From Neisseriaceae bacterium JH1-16 (GTDB lineage Bacteria > Pseudomonadota > Gammaproteobacteria > Burkholderiales > Chromobacteriaceae), in assembly GCA_025989215.1 (NCBI GenBank), contig JAPDNP010000002.1, positions 62,001 to 126,000 on the forward strand: a DNA stretch of 64,000 nucleotides, given 5' to 3'. Position numbers and translations under genes: made by a program. This document shows, piece after piece, positions 28,537 through 38,542 of the stretch (the first letter of the stretch is position 1; each line of letters begins with the position of its first letter). The notes below the pieces were generated by a model. It worked only from the letters and a program-made list of their open reading frames with translations, did no database searches and was not told the DNA's origin.

Positions 28537-29188
28537 ACCCTTTGATCTGATCGTGTTCGACTGGGACGGCACGCTGATGGATTCCACCGCTCATATCGTC
28601 CGCACCATCCAGGCCTCCTGCGCCGACCTGGGGCTGCCGGTGCCGGGGCGTGAACTCGCTAGCCACGTGATCGGCTTAGGGCTGGTCGATGCGATGCGCC
28701 ATGTCTGCCCGGGCCTACCGCCGTCCCGTTACGAGGAAATGGTGCACGCCTACAAGCGCCACTATGTACTTGGCACCGAGACCATCGAGCTGTTCGACGG
28801 TGTGCGCGAGGGATTGGCCGAACTGAAGGCCAGCGGGGTATTCCTAGCCGTCGCCACCGGCAAGGGCCGACCTGGCCTCGACGATGCGCTAACCCGTACC
28901 GGCCTGACCGAGCTGTTCGACGCCACCCGCACCGTCAACGAATGCGCATCTAAGCCACATCCCGAGATGCTGATATCGCTGACCGATGAGTTGGGTGTTG
29001 AAAATCGCCGCACCCTGATGGTCGGCGATACCAGCCACGACCTGAACATGGCCAATAACGCCGGCACCCACGGCGTGGGTGTCAGCTACGGCGCCCACCC
29101 CATTGATGAACTCATGGCCTGCAAGCCGCTGGCGATCTTCGACAGCTTCCGGAGCTTCCACGCATGGCTACAACCGCAACTGGGCTGA
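28529..29188 (+). CDS. HAD-IA family hydrolase (phosphoglycolate phosphatase-like)
   Basis: A 219-residue HAD phosphatase. Motif I is DWDGTLMDS near residue 11 (nucleophile Asp plus general acid Asp), motif II lies in AVATGKGR, and motif IV is MVGDTSHDL. The cap domain is the Gph/PGMB type. It overlaps rluC by 8 bases and is itself overlapped by the Rieske gene, so the three are probably translated from one mRNA. Substrate unknown. Confidence 0.85.
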   Translation: MDKPFDLIVFDWDGTLMDSTAHIVRTIQASCADLGLPVPGRELASHVIGLGLVDAMRHVCPGLPPSRYEEMVHAYKRHYVLGTETIELFDGVREGLAELKASGVFLAVATGKGRPGLDDALTRTGLTELFDATRTVNECASKPHPEMLISLTDELGVENRRTLMVGDTSHDLNMANNAGTHGVGVSYGAHPIDELMACKPLAIFDSFRSFHAWLQPQLG

Positions 29189-29514
29189 TTTGCCGTTCGG
29201 ACGAACTGGTCGATGGCGGCCTCGGCGTGCGCTTTAGCGTCACCTTGGCCGAAGGGCGCGAAGCCCCGGCCTTCGTGATTCGCCACCAGGGCACGGCCTA
29301 CGGCTGGCTCAACGCCTGCCGCCATCAACCGGCACAGCTGGACTGGAAGGACGGCGAATTCTTCGACGTCACCGGCCAGCACCTGGTCTGCAGCATGCAT
29401 GGCGCGCTATACCAGCCAGACAGCGGCCTGTGTGTAGCCGGGCCCTGCCGCGGCGCCAAACTGGTCGCCGTGCCGGTTACCGAAGCCGATGGCGAGGTAT
29501 GGCTCGGCGCATGA
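29164..29514 (+). CDS. Rieske [2Fe-2S] domain protein
   Basis: A 116-residue stand-alone Rieske ferredoxin-like protein. Cluster ligands are Cys52/His54 (ACRH) and Cys76/His79 (CSMH), with typical spacing. No oxygenase domain is attached. The start overlaps the HAD gene by 25 bases. In related genomes such genes sit beside this HAD gene and sppA; a partner is not known. It could be an electron carrier or a redox-sensing accessory protein. Confidence 0.85.
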   Translation: MATTATGLICRSDELVDGGLGVRFSVTLAEGREAPAFVIRHQGTAYGWLNACRHQPAQLDWKDGEFFDVTGQHLVCSMHGALYQPDSGLCVAGPCRGAKLVAVPVTEADGEVWLGA

Positions 29515-29562
29515 CAAGCAATTTGCTAGACTCGGTTACATTAGCCCGCTGGAGATAATCGC

Positions 29563-30498
29563 GTGAACGAACAACCCAATTGGGAACGCAGTGTCGTCGA
29601 AAAACTGGCCACGTCGGCCCTGACCGAACAACGACGCGCCCGACAGTGGAAGATTTTCTTCCGCCTGGTCTGGCTATTGCTGACCCTGATGGTGATCTGG
29701 GCAATCTTCTTCCGCGACAATGATAAGGTCGATGCACTGGCCAGCTCTGACCATACCGCCCTGATCAATCTGGAAGGCGTGATCGACAGCCAGAGCGACG
29801 TCGCCAACAAGCTGATCGACGGCCTCGAAGCCGCCTACAAAGACAGCGGCACCAAGGGAGTGATCATCCGCGCCAACAGCCCGGGCGGCTCGCCGGTACT
29901 GTCGGGGCTCGCCTATGATGAAATCCGCCGCCTGCGCAAACTGCACCCGACCATCCCGGTGTATGTCGTAGTCGAGGATGTCTGCGCGTCCGGCTGCTAT
30001 TACATCGCCTCGGCTGCTGACAAGATCTTCGTCGACAAGGCCAGCATCATCGGATCGATCGGCGTACTTCAAGACGGTTTCGGCTTTACCGGTGCGATGG
30101 AGAAGCTCGGTGTGGAGCGCCGACTACTCACCGCGGGTGAGAACAAGGCGATGGGCGATCCGTTCTCGCCGGTCAATCCGAAACAGCAGGAAATCGTCAA
30201 AACGCTGCTCGACGACATTCACCAGCAGTTCATCTCGGCAGTGAAGCAAGGCCGTGGCGGCCGCCTGAAAGCTGACACCGATATGTTCTCGGGCCGCATC
30301 TGGATCGGTGAGCAGGGCGTACCGCTGGGCCTGGCCGATGGCCTAGGCAGTGTGCGATCGGTCGCCCGCGATGTGATCAAGGCCGACAAGCTGGTCGACG
30401 TCACACCGGAAGACGACATCACCCGCCGCGTTGCACGCCGTTTTGGCGTGTCTCTGGGCGAAGGCTTCCGCAGCCTGTTCGAAACCCGGCTGCTCTAA
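29563..30498 (+). CDS. sppA: S49-family signal-peptide peptidase (SppA-type)
   Basis: A 311-residue single-domain SppA homologue anchored by one N-terminal transmembrane helix (about 34-53). The catalytic dyad is Ser143 in CASGCYY and Lys195 in GENKAMGD; their separation of 52 residues matches the Ser-Lys spacing in short-form SppA. It degrades cleaved signal peptides in the inner membrane. The start is GTG, with GGAGAT upstream. It is half the length of E. coli SppA, so the tetramer or octamer must form from single domains. Confidence 0.88.
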   Translation: MNEQPNWERSVVEKLATSALTEQRRARQWKIFFRLVWLLLTLMVIWAIFFRDNDKVDALASSDHTALINLEGVIDSQSDVANKLIDGLEAAYKDSGTKGVIIRANSPGGSPVLSGLAYDEIRRLRKLHPTIPVYVVVEDVCASGCYYIASAADKIFVDKASIIGSIGVLQDGFGFTGAMEKLGVERRLLTAGENKAMGDPFSPVNPKQQEIVKTLLDDIHQQFISAVKQGRGGRLKADTDMFSGRIWIGEQGVPLGLADGLGSVRSVARDVIKADKLVDVTPEDDITRRVARRFGVSLGEGFRSLFETRLL

Positions 30499-30517
30499 GC
30501 CCATCAGAAAGCCTGCC

Positions 30518-31306
30518 ATGGCCCGACGTCGCCCCTATCAGGAAGAACCGGACAATCACGAGCGCTGGCTGGTCTCGTACGCCGACTTCATCACCCTGTT
30601 GTTCGCCTTCTTCGTGGTGATGTATGCGATCTCTTCGGTCAACGAAGGTAAGTACAAGATACTGTCGTCGGCGATCCTGAATGCGTTCCGACCGATCGGC
30701 AATCTATCGATCGGCGAGACTCCACCCACCGGTGGCGCTAATACCATGATCCAGGTGCCTAGACCTAAGCCTGTCGCCCAGGCGATCAAGGACCTGAAGG
30801 CCAAGGAACAAGCCAAGATGTCGGGTCTCGTCACCGACCTGAACAAAGTATTGCAGCCCCTGGTCGACGGCGGCCAGGTCCGCATCGCCCAAACAGAACA
30901 AGGCGTGGCAATCCAGATTAAGGACAGCGCCTTGTTCCAGACCGGACAGGCATCTCCGTCGCCACAGTCGATAACGGTACTGGCCCAGGTCGCCAAGGTA
31001 CTGTCCACCGTCGACAATCCGATCCGCGTCGAAGGCTTCAGCGACAATGTACCGATCCGAACAGCCACCTACCCGTCCAACTGGGAATTGTCAGCCGCCC
31101 GAGCTGGCAGCGTGGTGCGCCTGTTCCAGGAAAACGGCATTGCAGCACCGCGGCTGGTCGCAATCGGCCGCGCCGAGAACTTGCCGATCTCCGACAACAC
31201 TCAGCCGGAAGGGCGCGCCCAGAACCGGCGCGTGGCCATTAGTGTATTGACCCACAAGGATCCGATCACTACGCGCAGCACCGATGAGATCATGGCGGGC
31301 CAATAG
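30518..31306 (+). CDS. motD: MotD/MotB-type flagellar stator protein
   Basis: A 262-residue stator subunit. The single transmembrane helix contains the proton-channel aspartate (Asp23) in [15 protein letters not shown], and the C-terminal OmpA-like peptidoglycan-binding domain carries [10 protein letters not shown] and [15 protein letters not shown]. The MARRR start and the VNEGKY segment are typical of MotD. It begins 20 bases after sppA. The usual partner (motC/motA) is not adjacent, so a distant gene must supply it. Confidence 0.87.
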   Translation: MARRRPYQEEPDNHERWLVSYADFITLLFAFFVVMYAISSVNEGKYKILSSAILNAFRPIGNLSIGETPPTGGANTMIQVPRPKPVAQAIKDLKAKEQAKMSGLVTDLNKVLQPLVDGGQVRIAQTEQGVAIQIKDSALFQTGQASPSPQSITVLAQVAKVLSTVDNPIRVEGFSDNVPIRTATYPSNWELSAARAGSVVRLFQENGIAAPRLVAIGRAENLPISDNTQPEGRAQNRRVAISVLTHKDPITTRSTDEIMAGQ

Positions 31307-31340
31307 CCTGCCAATAACCCCCGCATTGCGAGGAGACTTC

Positions 31341-31931
31341 ATGACCACCCCAATCAACGCCGCCGCACTCGACCAGCTGTTCCACAGCGCCCGCAGCTTC
31401 AGCAACTGGCAAGCCCGCCCGGTGACCGAAGAAACGCTGCGCCAACTGTTCGACCTGTTGAAGATGGGTCCCACCAGCGCCAACTCGTCGCCGGCCCGCT
31501 TCGTGTTCGTACAGAGCCCGGAGGCCAAGGAAAAACTCAAAGCCAGTCTGTCCGAGGGCAATATCGAGAAGACCATGACGGCACCGGTGACGGTGATCGT
31601 GGCGATGGACACCCGCTTCTACGAACACATGCACACCCTCTTCCCGCACGCGGACGCCCGCAGCTGGTTCGAAGGCAACCAAGCAGTCATCGATGCCACC
31701 GCGTTCCGCAACAGCTCGCTGCAGGCGGCCTACCTGATCATGGCCGCCCGATCGCTAGGCCTCGATTGCGGCCCGATGTCCGGTTTCGACGCAGCACGCC
31801 TCAACGAGACCTTCTTCCCGGACGGTCGCCTCAAGGTCAACCTGCTGATCAATCTCGGTTACGGTGACGCCAGCAAGCTGCATGGCCGCTCGCCGCGCTT
31901 CGGTTTTGCCGACGCCTGCCAGGTACTGTAA
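31341..31931 (+). CDS. rutE: Nitroreductase-family malonic semialdehyde reductase (RutE-like)
   Basis: A 196-residue FMN-dependent nitroreductase-fold enzyme. The [19 protein letters not shown] and [13 protein letters not shown] segments closely match RutE, which reduces malonic semialdehyde to 3-hydroxypropionate in uracil catabolism. No other rut genes are in the window, so the role may be general aldehyde detoxification. ATG 31341 follows GAGGAG. A strong terminator follows at 31949. Confidence 0.8.
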   Translation: MTTPINAAALDQLFHSARSFSNWQARPVTEETLRQLFDLLKMGPTSANSSPARFVFVQSPEAKEKLKASLSEGNIEKTMTAPVTVIVAMDTRFYEHMHTLFPHADARSWFEGNQAVIDATAFRNSSLQAAYLIMAARSLGLDCGPMSGFDAARLNETFFPDGRLKVNLLINLGYGDASKLHGRSPRFGFADACQVL

Positions 31932-31948
31932 CTGCCTTCTGTCAGACA

Positions 31949-31977
31949 GACCCGGTATACTGCCGGGTCATTTTTTT
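31949..31977 (+). terminator. Intrinsic terminator after rutE-like gene
   Basis: Arms GACCCGG and CCGGGTC around a 7-base loop, then A and seven Ts. It lies 14 bases before the pyrD ATG, so pyrD needs its own promoter or read-through. Confidence 0.9.
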
Positions 31978-31991
31978 GAAGAGACTGCCCG

Positions 31992-33026
31992 ATGCTCTAC
32001 CCGCTGTTGCGCCCGCTACTGTTCTGCCTCGACGCCGAGGCCGCTCACGAGGCCACCCTGAAAATGCTGGATCAGGTCCATGCGCTGAAGCTGGACGGCC
32101 TGCTGGGCCGCTCGATTTCGCGCCAGCCGGTAGAAGCCATGGGACTCACCTTCCCCAATCCGGTCGGTCTGGCCGCCGGCCTGGACAAGAACGGCGCCCA
32201 CATCGATGCACTGGCCGCACTCGGCTTCGGCTTTATCGAGATCGGCACGGTGACACCACGTCCCCAGGCCGGCAATCCCAAACCGCGCCTGTTCAGAGTC
32301 CCGGCACACCAGGGCATCATCAACCGGATGGGCTTCAACAACCACGGCGTCGACGAGCTGCTGGAGAATGTGCGCAACTGCCGTTTCAAGGGCATCCTCG
32401 GCATCAATATCGGCAAGAACGCCACCACGCCGATCGAGAACGCCGTTGACGATTATTTGATCTGCCTCGATAAGGTCTACGCTTATTCGAGCTACATTAC
32501 CGTCAACATCTCGTCGCCAAACACCAAGAACCTGCGCCAGCTGCAAGGCGAAGACGAGCTGACCGCCCTATTGTCGGCACTGAAGCAGCGCCAGACCAAG
32601 TTGGCCGAAAAGCACGGTCGTTACGTGCCGTTGGCGGTAAAGATTGCCCCCGACCTCGACGACGAACAGATCGCCGCGGTGGCGCGCACCCTGACCACCC
32701 AGAAGATCGACGGCGTGATCGCCACCAATACCACCCTGTCGCGCGAGGAAATCGCTGGTCACCCCCTCTCGGGCGAAGCCGGTGGCTTGTCCGGCCAACC
32801 GGTACGCGAGCGGTCAACCCAGTTGATCCGCAAACTCGCCAAGGAACTCGACGGCGCCCTGCCCATCATAGGCGTGGGCGGCATTCTGCAAGGCGCGGAT
32901 GCCGTAGAAAAGCTGGAAGCCGGTGCGACATTGGTGCAACTCTACAGCGGCCTGATCTACCGCGGGCCGGCTCTGGTCGCTGAATGCGCCCAAGCACTGG
33001 CCAACGCTCAGCGACACAAGCGGTAA
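31992..33026 (+). CDS. pyrD: Dihydroorotate dehydrogenase (quinone), class 2
   Basis: A 344-residue peripheral inner-membrane flavoenzyme that oxidises dihydroorotate to orotate in pyrimidine synthesis, passing electrons to quinone. Family motifs are visible: [10 protein letters not shown], the catalytic-serine loop [14 protein letters not shown], and IGVGGI near residue 295. The N-terminal helices give class 2 length. A good ribosome-binding site (AGAGA) is present. Confidence 0.95.
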   Translation: MLYPLLRPLLFCLDAEAAHEATLKMLDQVHALKLDGLLGRSISRQPVEAMGLTFPNPVGLAAGLDKNGAHIDALAALGFGFIEIGTVTPRPQAGNPKPRLFRVPAHQGIINRMGFNNHGVDELLENVRNCRFKGILGINIGKNATTPIENAVDDYLICLDKVYAYSSYITVNISSPNTKNLRQLQGEDELTALLSALKQRQTKLAEKHGRYVPLAVKIAPDLDDEQIAAVARTLTTQKIDGVIATNTTLSREEIAGHPLSGEAGGLSGQPVRERSTQLIRKLAKELDGALPIIGVGGILQGADAVEKLEAGATLVQLYSGLIYRGPALVAECAQALANAQRHKR

Positions 33027-33064
33027 GCCTAACCGGCTTTCCGGAAGCATTAGGAGATAAAAAT

Positions 33065-33532
33065 ATGCTCAAACGACTAACCCGTATCACGCTCGTCGGC
33101 GCCACCAGCCTCGGCCTCTTGACCGGCTGCGCCACCTCGGACTCGGCTGCCGTTTACTCCAAAAGCCAGATGCGCCAAGCGCAGAACGTCGAACTCGGCA
33201 CCATCGTGTCGGTACAGAACGTCAAGATGGAAGGCGATAACAACGAGTTGCTGACCCTGGGTGGCGCGGCTCTGGGCGGCTTGGCAGGCAGCAAGGTCGG
33301 CCAAGGCAACGGCGCGATCGCCGGCGCAATCGTCGGCGCCCTAGCCGGCGGCTTCGGCACCAACGCAGCGCAACGTGGTGTAGGCACAAAGCCGGCACTG
33401 GAAGTCACCGTCAAGCTCGATCGCACCGGCCGCATGCTGTCGATCGTGCAGGATGCCGACATCCCGCTGGCAGCCGGCCAGCGCGTGCGTGTGCTGACTG
33501 GCGGCGGCAATGACCGCGTCGTACCGATGTAA
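33065..33532 (+). CDS. slyB: SlyB-like glycine-zipper outer-membrane lipoprotein
   Basis: A 155-residue lipoprotein with lipobox LLTGC (Cys22) and a 2TM glycine-zipper segment (about 75-110, GGAALGGLAGSKVGQG then IAGAIVGALAGGFG). This matches the SlyB/Pcp family of outer-membrane lipoproteins linked to envelope stability. AGGAGA precedes the ATG. A strong terminator follows. Confidence 0.87.
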   Translation: MLKRLTRITLVGATSLGLLTGCATSDSAAVYSKSQMRQAQNVELGTIVSVQNVKMEGDNNELLTLGGAALGGLAGSKVGQGNGAIAGAIVGALAGGFGTNAAQRGVGTKPALEVTVKLDRTGRMLSIVQDADIPLAAGQRVRVLTGGGNDRVVPM

Positions 33533-33544
33533 GACAAGCCAACG

Positions 33545-33580
33545 CAAACAAAAAAGGGGCGCTACGCCCCTTTTTGTTTG
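33545..33580. terminator. Bidirectional intrinsic terminator
   Basis: Arms CAAACAAAAAAGGGGCG and CGCCCCTTTTTGTTTG around CTA. It lies between the convergent slyB and bpt genes and can end both transcripts. Confidence 0.92.
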
Positions 33581-33607
33581 CACTACCCAAGCCAGCAAAG
33601 CTTGAAC

Positions 33608-34339
33608 TCACACCTGACGGAACGGTTGCCATCTCCCGTCGATCAGCACTTCCAGCGGTCGGTAGGCCGACTTATAGGCCATCTTGCGACACGCCTCGAT
33701 CCAGTAGCCCAGGTAGAGATAAGGCAGCCCTTGCCGTTGGGCCTGAGCCATTTGCCAGAGTACGTTGTAGACACCGTAGCTGGCATGCGGCTCGTCCGGT
33801 TCGTAAAAGGTGTAGACCGCCGACAGCCCGTCGGACAGATGATCGATCAAGCTGACCATCTTCAGCACCCCTTCCAAACGAAACTCGACCAGCGAGCTTT
33901 CCACCCCACTCTTCAGGATGAACTCCGTGTACTGCTGCGGGTCGTCCTCGGCCATGCCACCGCCGGCGTGACGCGAGCGCTGATAGCGCCGGTAAAGCTG
34001 GTAATGATCGTCATGGAATTGCAGCGGCAGCAGTCGGGCCGTCAGCCCTTCGTGATGGCGCAGCGCACGGCGCTGACTGCGGTTGGGCTGAAATCGCGCG
34101 ACCGGCACCCTCACCGGCACGCAGGCCTTGCAGCTGTCGCAGTAAGGCCGGTAGGTATAGAGCCCGCTGCGGCGGAAGCCTAGTCGCACCAGTTGGCTGT
34201 AGACATCGGCATCGATCGTGTCAGCCGGGATCGCCACCTGCGAGCGCGCCTGCAAACCGGGCAGATAGCTGCACGGGTAGAGTGCGGTCGCATAGAAGTG
34301 GATAGCGACCGTCTGCTGGTTCGGGTCACGATGGCTCAT
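33608..34339 (-). CDS. bpt: Aspartate/glutamate leucyltransferase
   Basis: A 243-residue GNAT-fold enzyme that moves leucine from Leu-tRNA to proteins with N-terminal Asp or Glu (bacterial N-end rule). The signature cysteine region [18 protein letters not shown] and the [19 protein letters not shown] block are present. The gene overlaps the end of aat by 14 bases, so the two transferases of the leucine/N-degron pathway are coupled. Confidence 0.92.
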   Translation of the reverse strand: MSHRDPNQQTVAIHFYATALYPCSYLPGLQARSQVAIPADTIDADVYSQLVRLGFRRSGLYTYRPYCDSCKACVPVRVPVARFQPNRSQRRALRHHEGLTARLLPLQFHDDHYQLYRRYQRSRHAGGGMAEDDPQQYTEFILKSGVESSLVEFRLEGVLKMVSLIDHLSDGLSAVYTFYEPDEPHASYGVYNVLWQMAQAQRQGLPYLYLGYWIEACRKMAYKSAYRPLEVLIDGRWQPFRQV

Positions 34340-35027
34340 TCTGGTGCCGATAGGTCCACATGGAGTCCGGTTGCAGCTGGACGATTTGCTCTTTCAGGGT
34401 AGCAAGAAAACGCTCGCGGGGAATCAATTGCGCTCCCAGGCTTTCAAGGTGTGGGGTATGCATCTGGCAATCGATCATCCGTACACCGCAGCTCGCCAAA
34501 TGACGCGCCATATGCACGAAAGCAAGTTTCGACGCATCGCGACGGCGGGAGAACATCGATTCGCCGAAGAACATCCGTCCCAGTGCGACACCGTATAAGC
34601 CACCGACCAATTCCCCCTCCTCCCAGACTTCGAAGGAATGGGCATACCCGTGCTGGTGCAACCGGCAATAGGCATCGACCATTGCAGGCACGATCCAGGT
34701 ACCCGGCTGGCCATCACGCGGGCCACCGCACGCCTCCATCACCGCACGAAACGCGCTGTCGATCCGAACTTCATAGAGGCGATTGCGCAGTGTTTTGGCC
34801 AGCGAACGGCTGACCTTCAGCGCTTCGGGGAACAGCACCATCCGCTCGGCCGGCGACCACCACAAGATCGGGTCGCCGTCGCTAAACCAGGGAAAGATGC
34901 CTTGGGAATACGCGGCCAGTAGGCGCTGCTCTGATAGGTCTCCACCGGCGGCGAGTAGGCCGTCAGGGTCTGGCAGCGCTTGCTCGGCCGGCGGAAACAC
35001 CGGCTCGAGACCGAGCCAGGGAATCAC
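34326..35027 (-). CDS. aat: Leucyl/phenylalanyl-tRNA--protein transferase
   Basis: A 233-residue enzyme that adds Leu or Phe to proteins with N-terminal Arg or Lys, targeting them for ClpS/ClpAP degradation. The motifs [39 protein letters not shown] and FFGESMFS are all characteristic. It starts 3 bases after the fur stop region and overlaps bpt. Confidence 0.93.
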   Translation of the reverse strand: MIPWLGLEPVFPPAEQALPDPDGLLAAGGDLSEQRLLAAYSQGIFPWFSDGDPILWWSPAERMVLFPEALKVSRSLAKTLRNRLYEVRIDSAFRAVMEACGGPRDGQPGTWIVPAMVDAYCRLHQHGYAHSFEVWEEGELVGGLYGVALGRMFFGESMFSRRRDASKLAFVHMARHLASCGVRMIDCQMHTPHLESLGAQLIPRERFLATLKEQIVQLQPDSMWTYRHQNEPS

Positions 35028-35030
35028 GGC

Positions 35031-35465
35031 TTATCGGCGAGTGGGCTTTTTGCCGGCGCAGTCGGGGCACTCGCCGTACATATAGAGGGCATGATCGATG
35101 ATACGGAAGCCGTGCTGCTCGGCGATGCGATCCTGCAGCGCCTCGATTTCCGGATCGAAGAACTCGACCACTTTTCCGCAGCTGATACACACCATGTGAT
35201 CATGGTGGCCGCCTTCGTTCAGTTCATAGATCGCCTTGCCCGACTCGAAATGGTGGCGCACCAGGATGCCGGCCTGCTCGAACTGGGTGAGCACCCGGTA
35301 AATGGTGGCAAGACCGATGTCGATGTTCTCGGCCGACAACTTGCGGTAGACGTCTTCGGCAGACAGGTGACGAACCTCGCTATGCTCGAACAGGTCGAGA
35401 ATTTTGAGGCGCGGCCCTGTGGCTTTCAGACCGATATCTTTGAGGTGACTGGCTTTGTTCATCAT
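35031..35465 (-). CDS. fur: Ferric uptake regulator Fur
   Basis: A 144-residue iron-dependent repressor. It has an N-terminal winged helix ([35 protein letters not shown]), metal-binding HHDHMVC and structural zinc cysteines CISC and CPDC. Start at the first of two adjacent ATGs (35465/35462); upstream sequence is not Fur-like. The gene is divergent from bamE, as in many Beta- and Gammaproteobacteria. I see no canonical Fur box in the 101-base gap. Confidence 0.93.
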   Translation of the reverse strand: MMNKASHLKDIGLKATGPRLKILDLFEHSEVRHLSAEDVYRKLSAENIDIGLATIYRVLTQFEQAGILVRHHFESGKAIYELNEGGHHDHMVCISCGKVVEFFDPEIEALQDRIAEQHGFRIIDHALYMYGECPDCAGKKPTRR

Positions 35466-35566
35466 GTTATAAAGTGGGCAAGATTCCGCTGGGTATGATA
35501 AAGCCTTTTTTATGGCTTTGCCTAATTCGACAGCCATTCACTACCCCGAGTACACATCCCAAAAGT

Positions 35567-36777
<1,211 letters not shown>

Positions 36778-36784
36778 GCCAGAC

Positions 36785-36806
36785 GGGCCGGCCATCACGC
36801 CGGCCC
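36785..36806 (+). terminator. Intrinsic terminator after dapB
   Basis: Arms GGGCCGGC and GCCGGCCC around a 6-base loop, then TTTCTT. It ends only 7 bases before the ATG of the ABC permease gene. Confidence 0.8.
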
Positions 36807-36813
36807 TTTCTTC

Positions 36814-37794
36814 ATGCCCTACCGCCCCGCCGTCTTTACCCTGATCCTGCTGGCACTGGCACTACTCGCCGGTTTGCTGCTGGACGCCCCTTTTGGCCAC
36901 GCCCTATCCGGCCTGCTCGACCAAACTCACGACCCACTCGCCCGCCAGCTATTACTGGAACTGCGACTGCCTCGCGTCCTGAGCGCCGCCAGCAGCGGCG
37001 CCTTACTGGCCTGCGCCGGCGCCGCCATTCAGTTTCAGTTCCGCAATGCCTTGGCCGAACCTGGCCTGATCGGCGTCTCAGGTGGAGCGGCATTGGCCGC
37101 CGCGCTGGCGCTGGAAGCCGGATTCACCGGTGGCATGGTAGTCATGACCGCCTTTGCCGGCGGTGTGTCGGCACTGTGGCTGACCTGGCGGCTGGCCGGG
37201 CCGCATAGCCCGGCCAGTCAGTTGATTCTGGCCGGTGTCGCGATCAACGCCCTGACCGGCAGCCTGCTGACGCTGCTGATCGCCACACTTCCCGACGGCT
37301 CGCTACGCACCGTCACCTTTTGGTTGATGGGCAGTTTCGCCAGTGTCGACTGGCGCCAGGCAACGCTACTATTACTCGCTCTACCCCCGATCTGGGCCTT
37401 GTTGTGGCGGCGCTGGCGCTATCTCAACTTACTGCAATTGGGCGATGCCGCCACTTTCCACGCAGGCTACCCGTTGGTCCGCGAACGGCGAGTGGTTGTC
37501 GCCTTGGCGGCACTGGCCGCCAGCCTGGTCGTGGCTAATTGCGGCATGATCGGCTTTGTCGGCCTGATGGCGCCGCACTTGGCGCGCCTGCTAATCGGCG
37601 CCGATGCCCGCAGAGTCATGTTGCTCTCTCCCTTGCTCGGCGCCCTGCTCGCCGTCGTGGCAGACACCGTATCACGACTGGCCATCGCACCGTCCGAGCT
37701 ACCCGTGGGCGTGATCACCAGTCTAGCCGGTGCACCGTTCTTCCTGTGGCTGCTGCGCCGCGCCTTATCCGGAGCATCACATGCTCACGATTGA
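36814..37794 (+). CDS. FecCD-type ABC permease (heme/siderophore/B12 uptake)
   Basis: A 326-residue inner-membrane permease of the BtuC/FecD/HmuU family with about 9-10 transmembrane segments. LRLPRVLSAASSGALLACAGA and the NPLAEPGLIGVSGGAALAA-like segment are signatures. It is the partner of the ATPase that overlaps its 3' end. No substrate-binding protein or TonB receptor gene is adjacent. The ATG has no ribosome-binding site because the dapB terminator occupies that space; how it is translated is unclear. Confidence 0.85.
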   Translation: MPYRPAVFTLILLALALLAGLLLDAPFGHALSGLLDQTHDPLARQLLLELRLPRVLSAASSGALLACAGAAIQFQFRNALAEPGLIGVSGGAALAAALALEAGFTGGMVVMTAFAGGVSALWLTWRLAGPHSPASQLILAGVAINALTGSLLTLLIATLPDGSLRTVTFWLMGSFASVDWRQATLLLLALPPIWALLWRRWRYLNLLQLGDAATFHAGYPLVRERRVVVALAALAASLVVANCGMIGFVGLMAPHLARLLIGADARRVMLLSPLLGALLAVVADTVSRLAIAPSELPVGVITSLAGAPFFLWLLRRALSGASHAHD

Positions 37795-38542
37795 GCACGC
37801 CTGGCTGGATACACGGCTACAGGATATTTGCCTGGAGCTACATCCCGGCGAGGTGCTGGTGCTAATTGGCCCCAACGGCGCCGGCAAGAGTAGCCTACTG
37901 TCCTTGCTATCAGGGTTGTTGAGCCCGGACCGGGGCCGTTCAATGCTGAACGGTAAACCACTGCATCAGTTGAGCGCAGCTCGCCTTGCCAGACACCGCG
38001 CCGTATTGGAACAGCGGATGATCGCCGCTCCGGAATTTACCGGCAGTGAAGTGATTGCGATGGGGAGTTATGGACACGGGCAGGCCGATGCCACCGCAAC
38101 CGCGGTGGCCCTGACCGGTGTGGGGGAACTGCTGGGACGTCACCTCGGCACCCTGTCCGGCGGTGAAGCACAACGAGTGCTGCTGGCACGGGCGCTGGCC
38201 CAACTACTGGGCTCAACAGAAGACGAACGCTATCTGCTGCTCGACGAACCGACAGCCGCGCTAGATATCGGCACGGCCGACGGACTGATGGCCCAGGTTG
38301 GCCGAATCGCCCGAGAACACCGGATCGGCGTGCTGGCGGTGGTGCACGACATCAACTTGGCGCTGCGTCATGCCAACCGCGTGGCCCTACTCGATCGCGG
38401 CCGGCTGGTCGCCTGCGGCCCCACCGCCGAGGTGATGCAAGTTCAACGACTAGAAACCGTCTACGGCGTACGCTTGGCCGAACTGATCCACGACGAGCAG
38501 GATCTACGCGCCTTCATCCCGCTTCCGCCTCAAGAAAACTGA
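37781..38542 (+). CDS. HmuV-like ABC transporter ATPase
   Basis: A 253-residue ATPase. Walker A GPNGAGKSS (about 33-41), a Q-loop region VLEQR, signature LSGGE, Walker B LLLDEP and the switch histidine in VVHDIN are all intact. The VLEQR...EFTGSEVIAMG pattern favours heme (HmuV) over cobalamin import, with moderate certainty. It overlaps the permease gene by 14 bases with GGAG upstream of the ATG. A full AGGTTGGCCGAA word lies inside it at 38295. Confidence 0.82.
   Translation: MLTIEHAWLDTRLQDICLELHPGEVLVLIGPNGAGKSSLLSLLSGLLSPDRGRSMLNGKPLHQLSAARLARHRAVLEQRMIAAPEFTGSEVIAMGSYGHGQADATATAVALTGVGELLGRHLGTLSGGEAQRVLLARALAQLLGSTEDERYLLLDEPTAALDIGTADGLMAQVGRIAREHRIGVLAVVHDINLALRHANRVALLDRGRLVACGPTAEVMQVQRLETVYGVRLAELIHDEQDLRAFIPLPPQEN
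38295..38306 (+). repeat. Full AGGTTGGCCGAA word in ATPase gene
   Basis: A complete 12-base copy inside coding sequence, encoding Val-Gly-Arg in the ABC ATPase. Confidence 0.8.

Noticed and set aside
35466-35566. Fur box in the fur-bamE gap
   Set aside because: Only one short ATGATAA-like half-site and an AAAGCC/GGCTTT stem are visible; the 19-base Fur consensus is not met.
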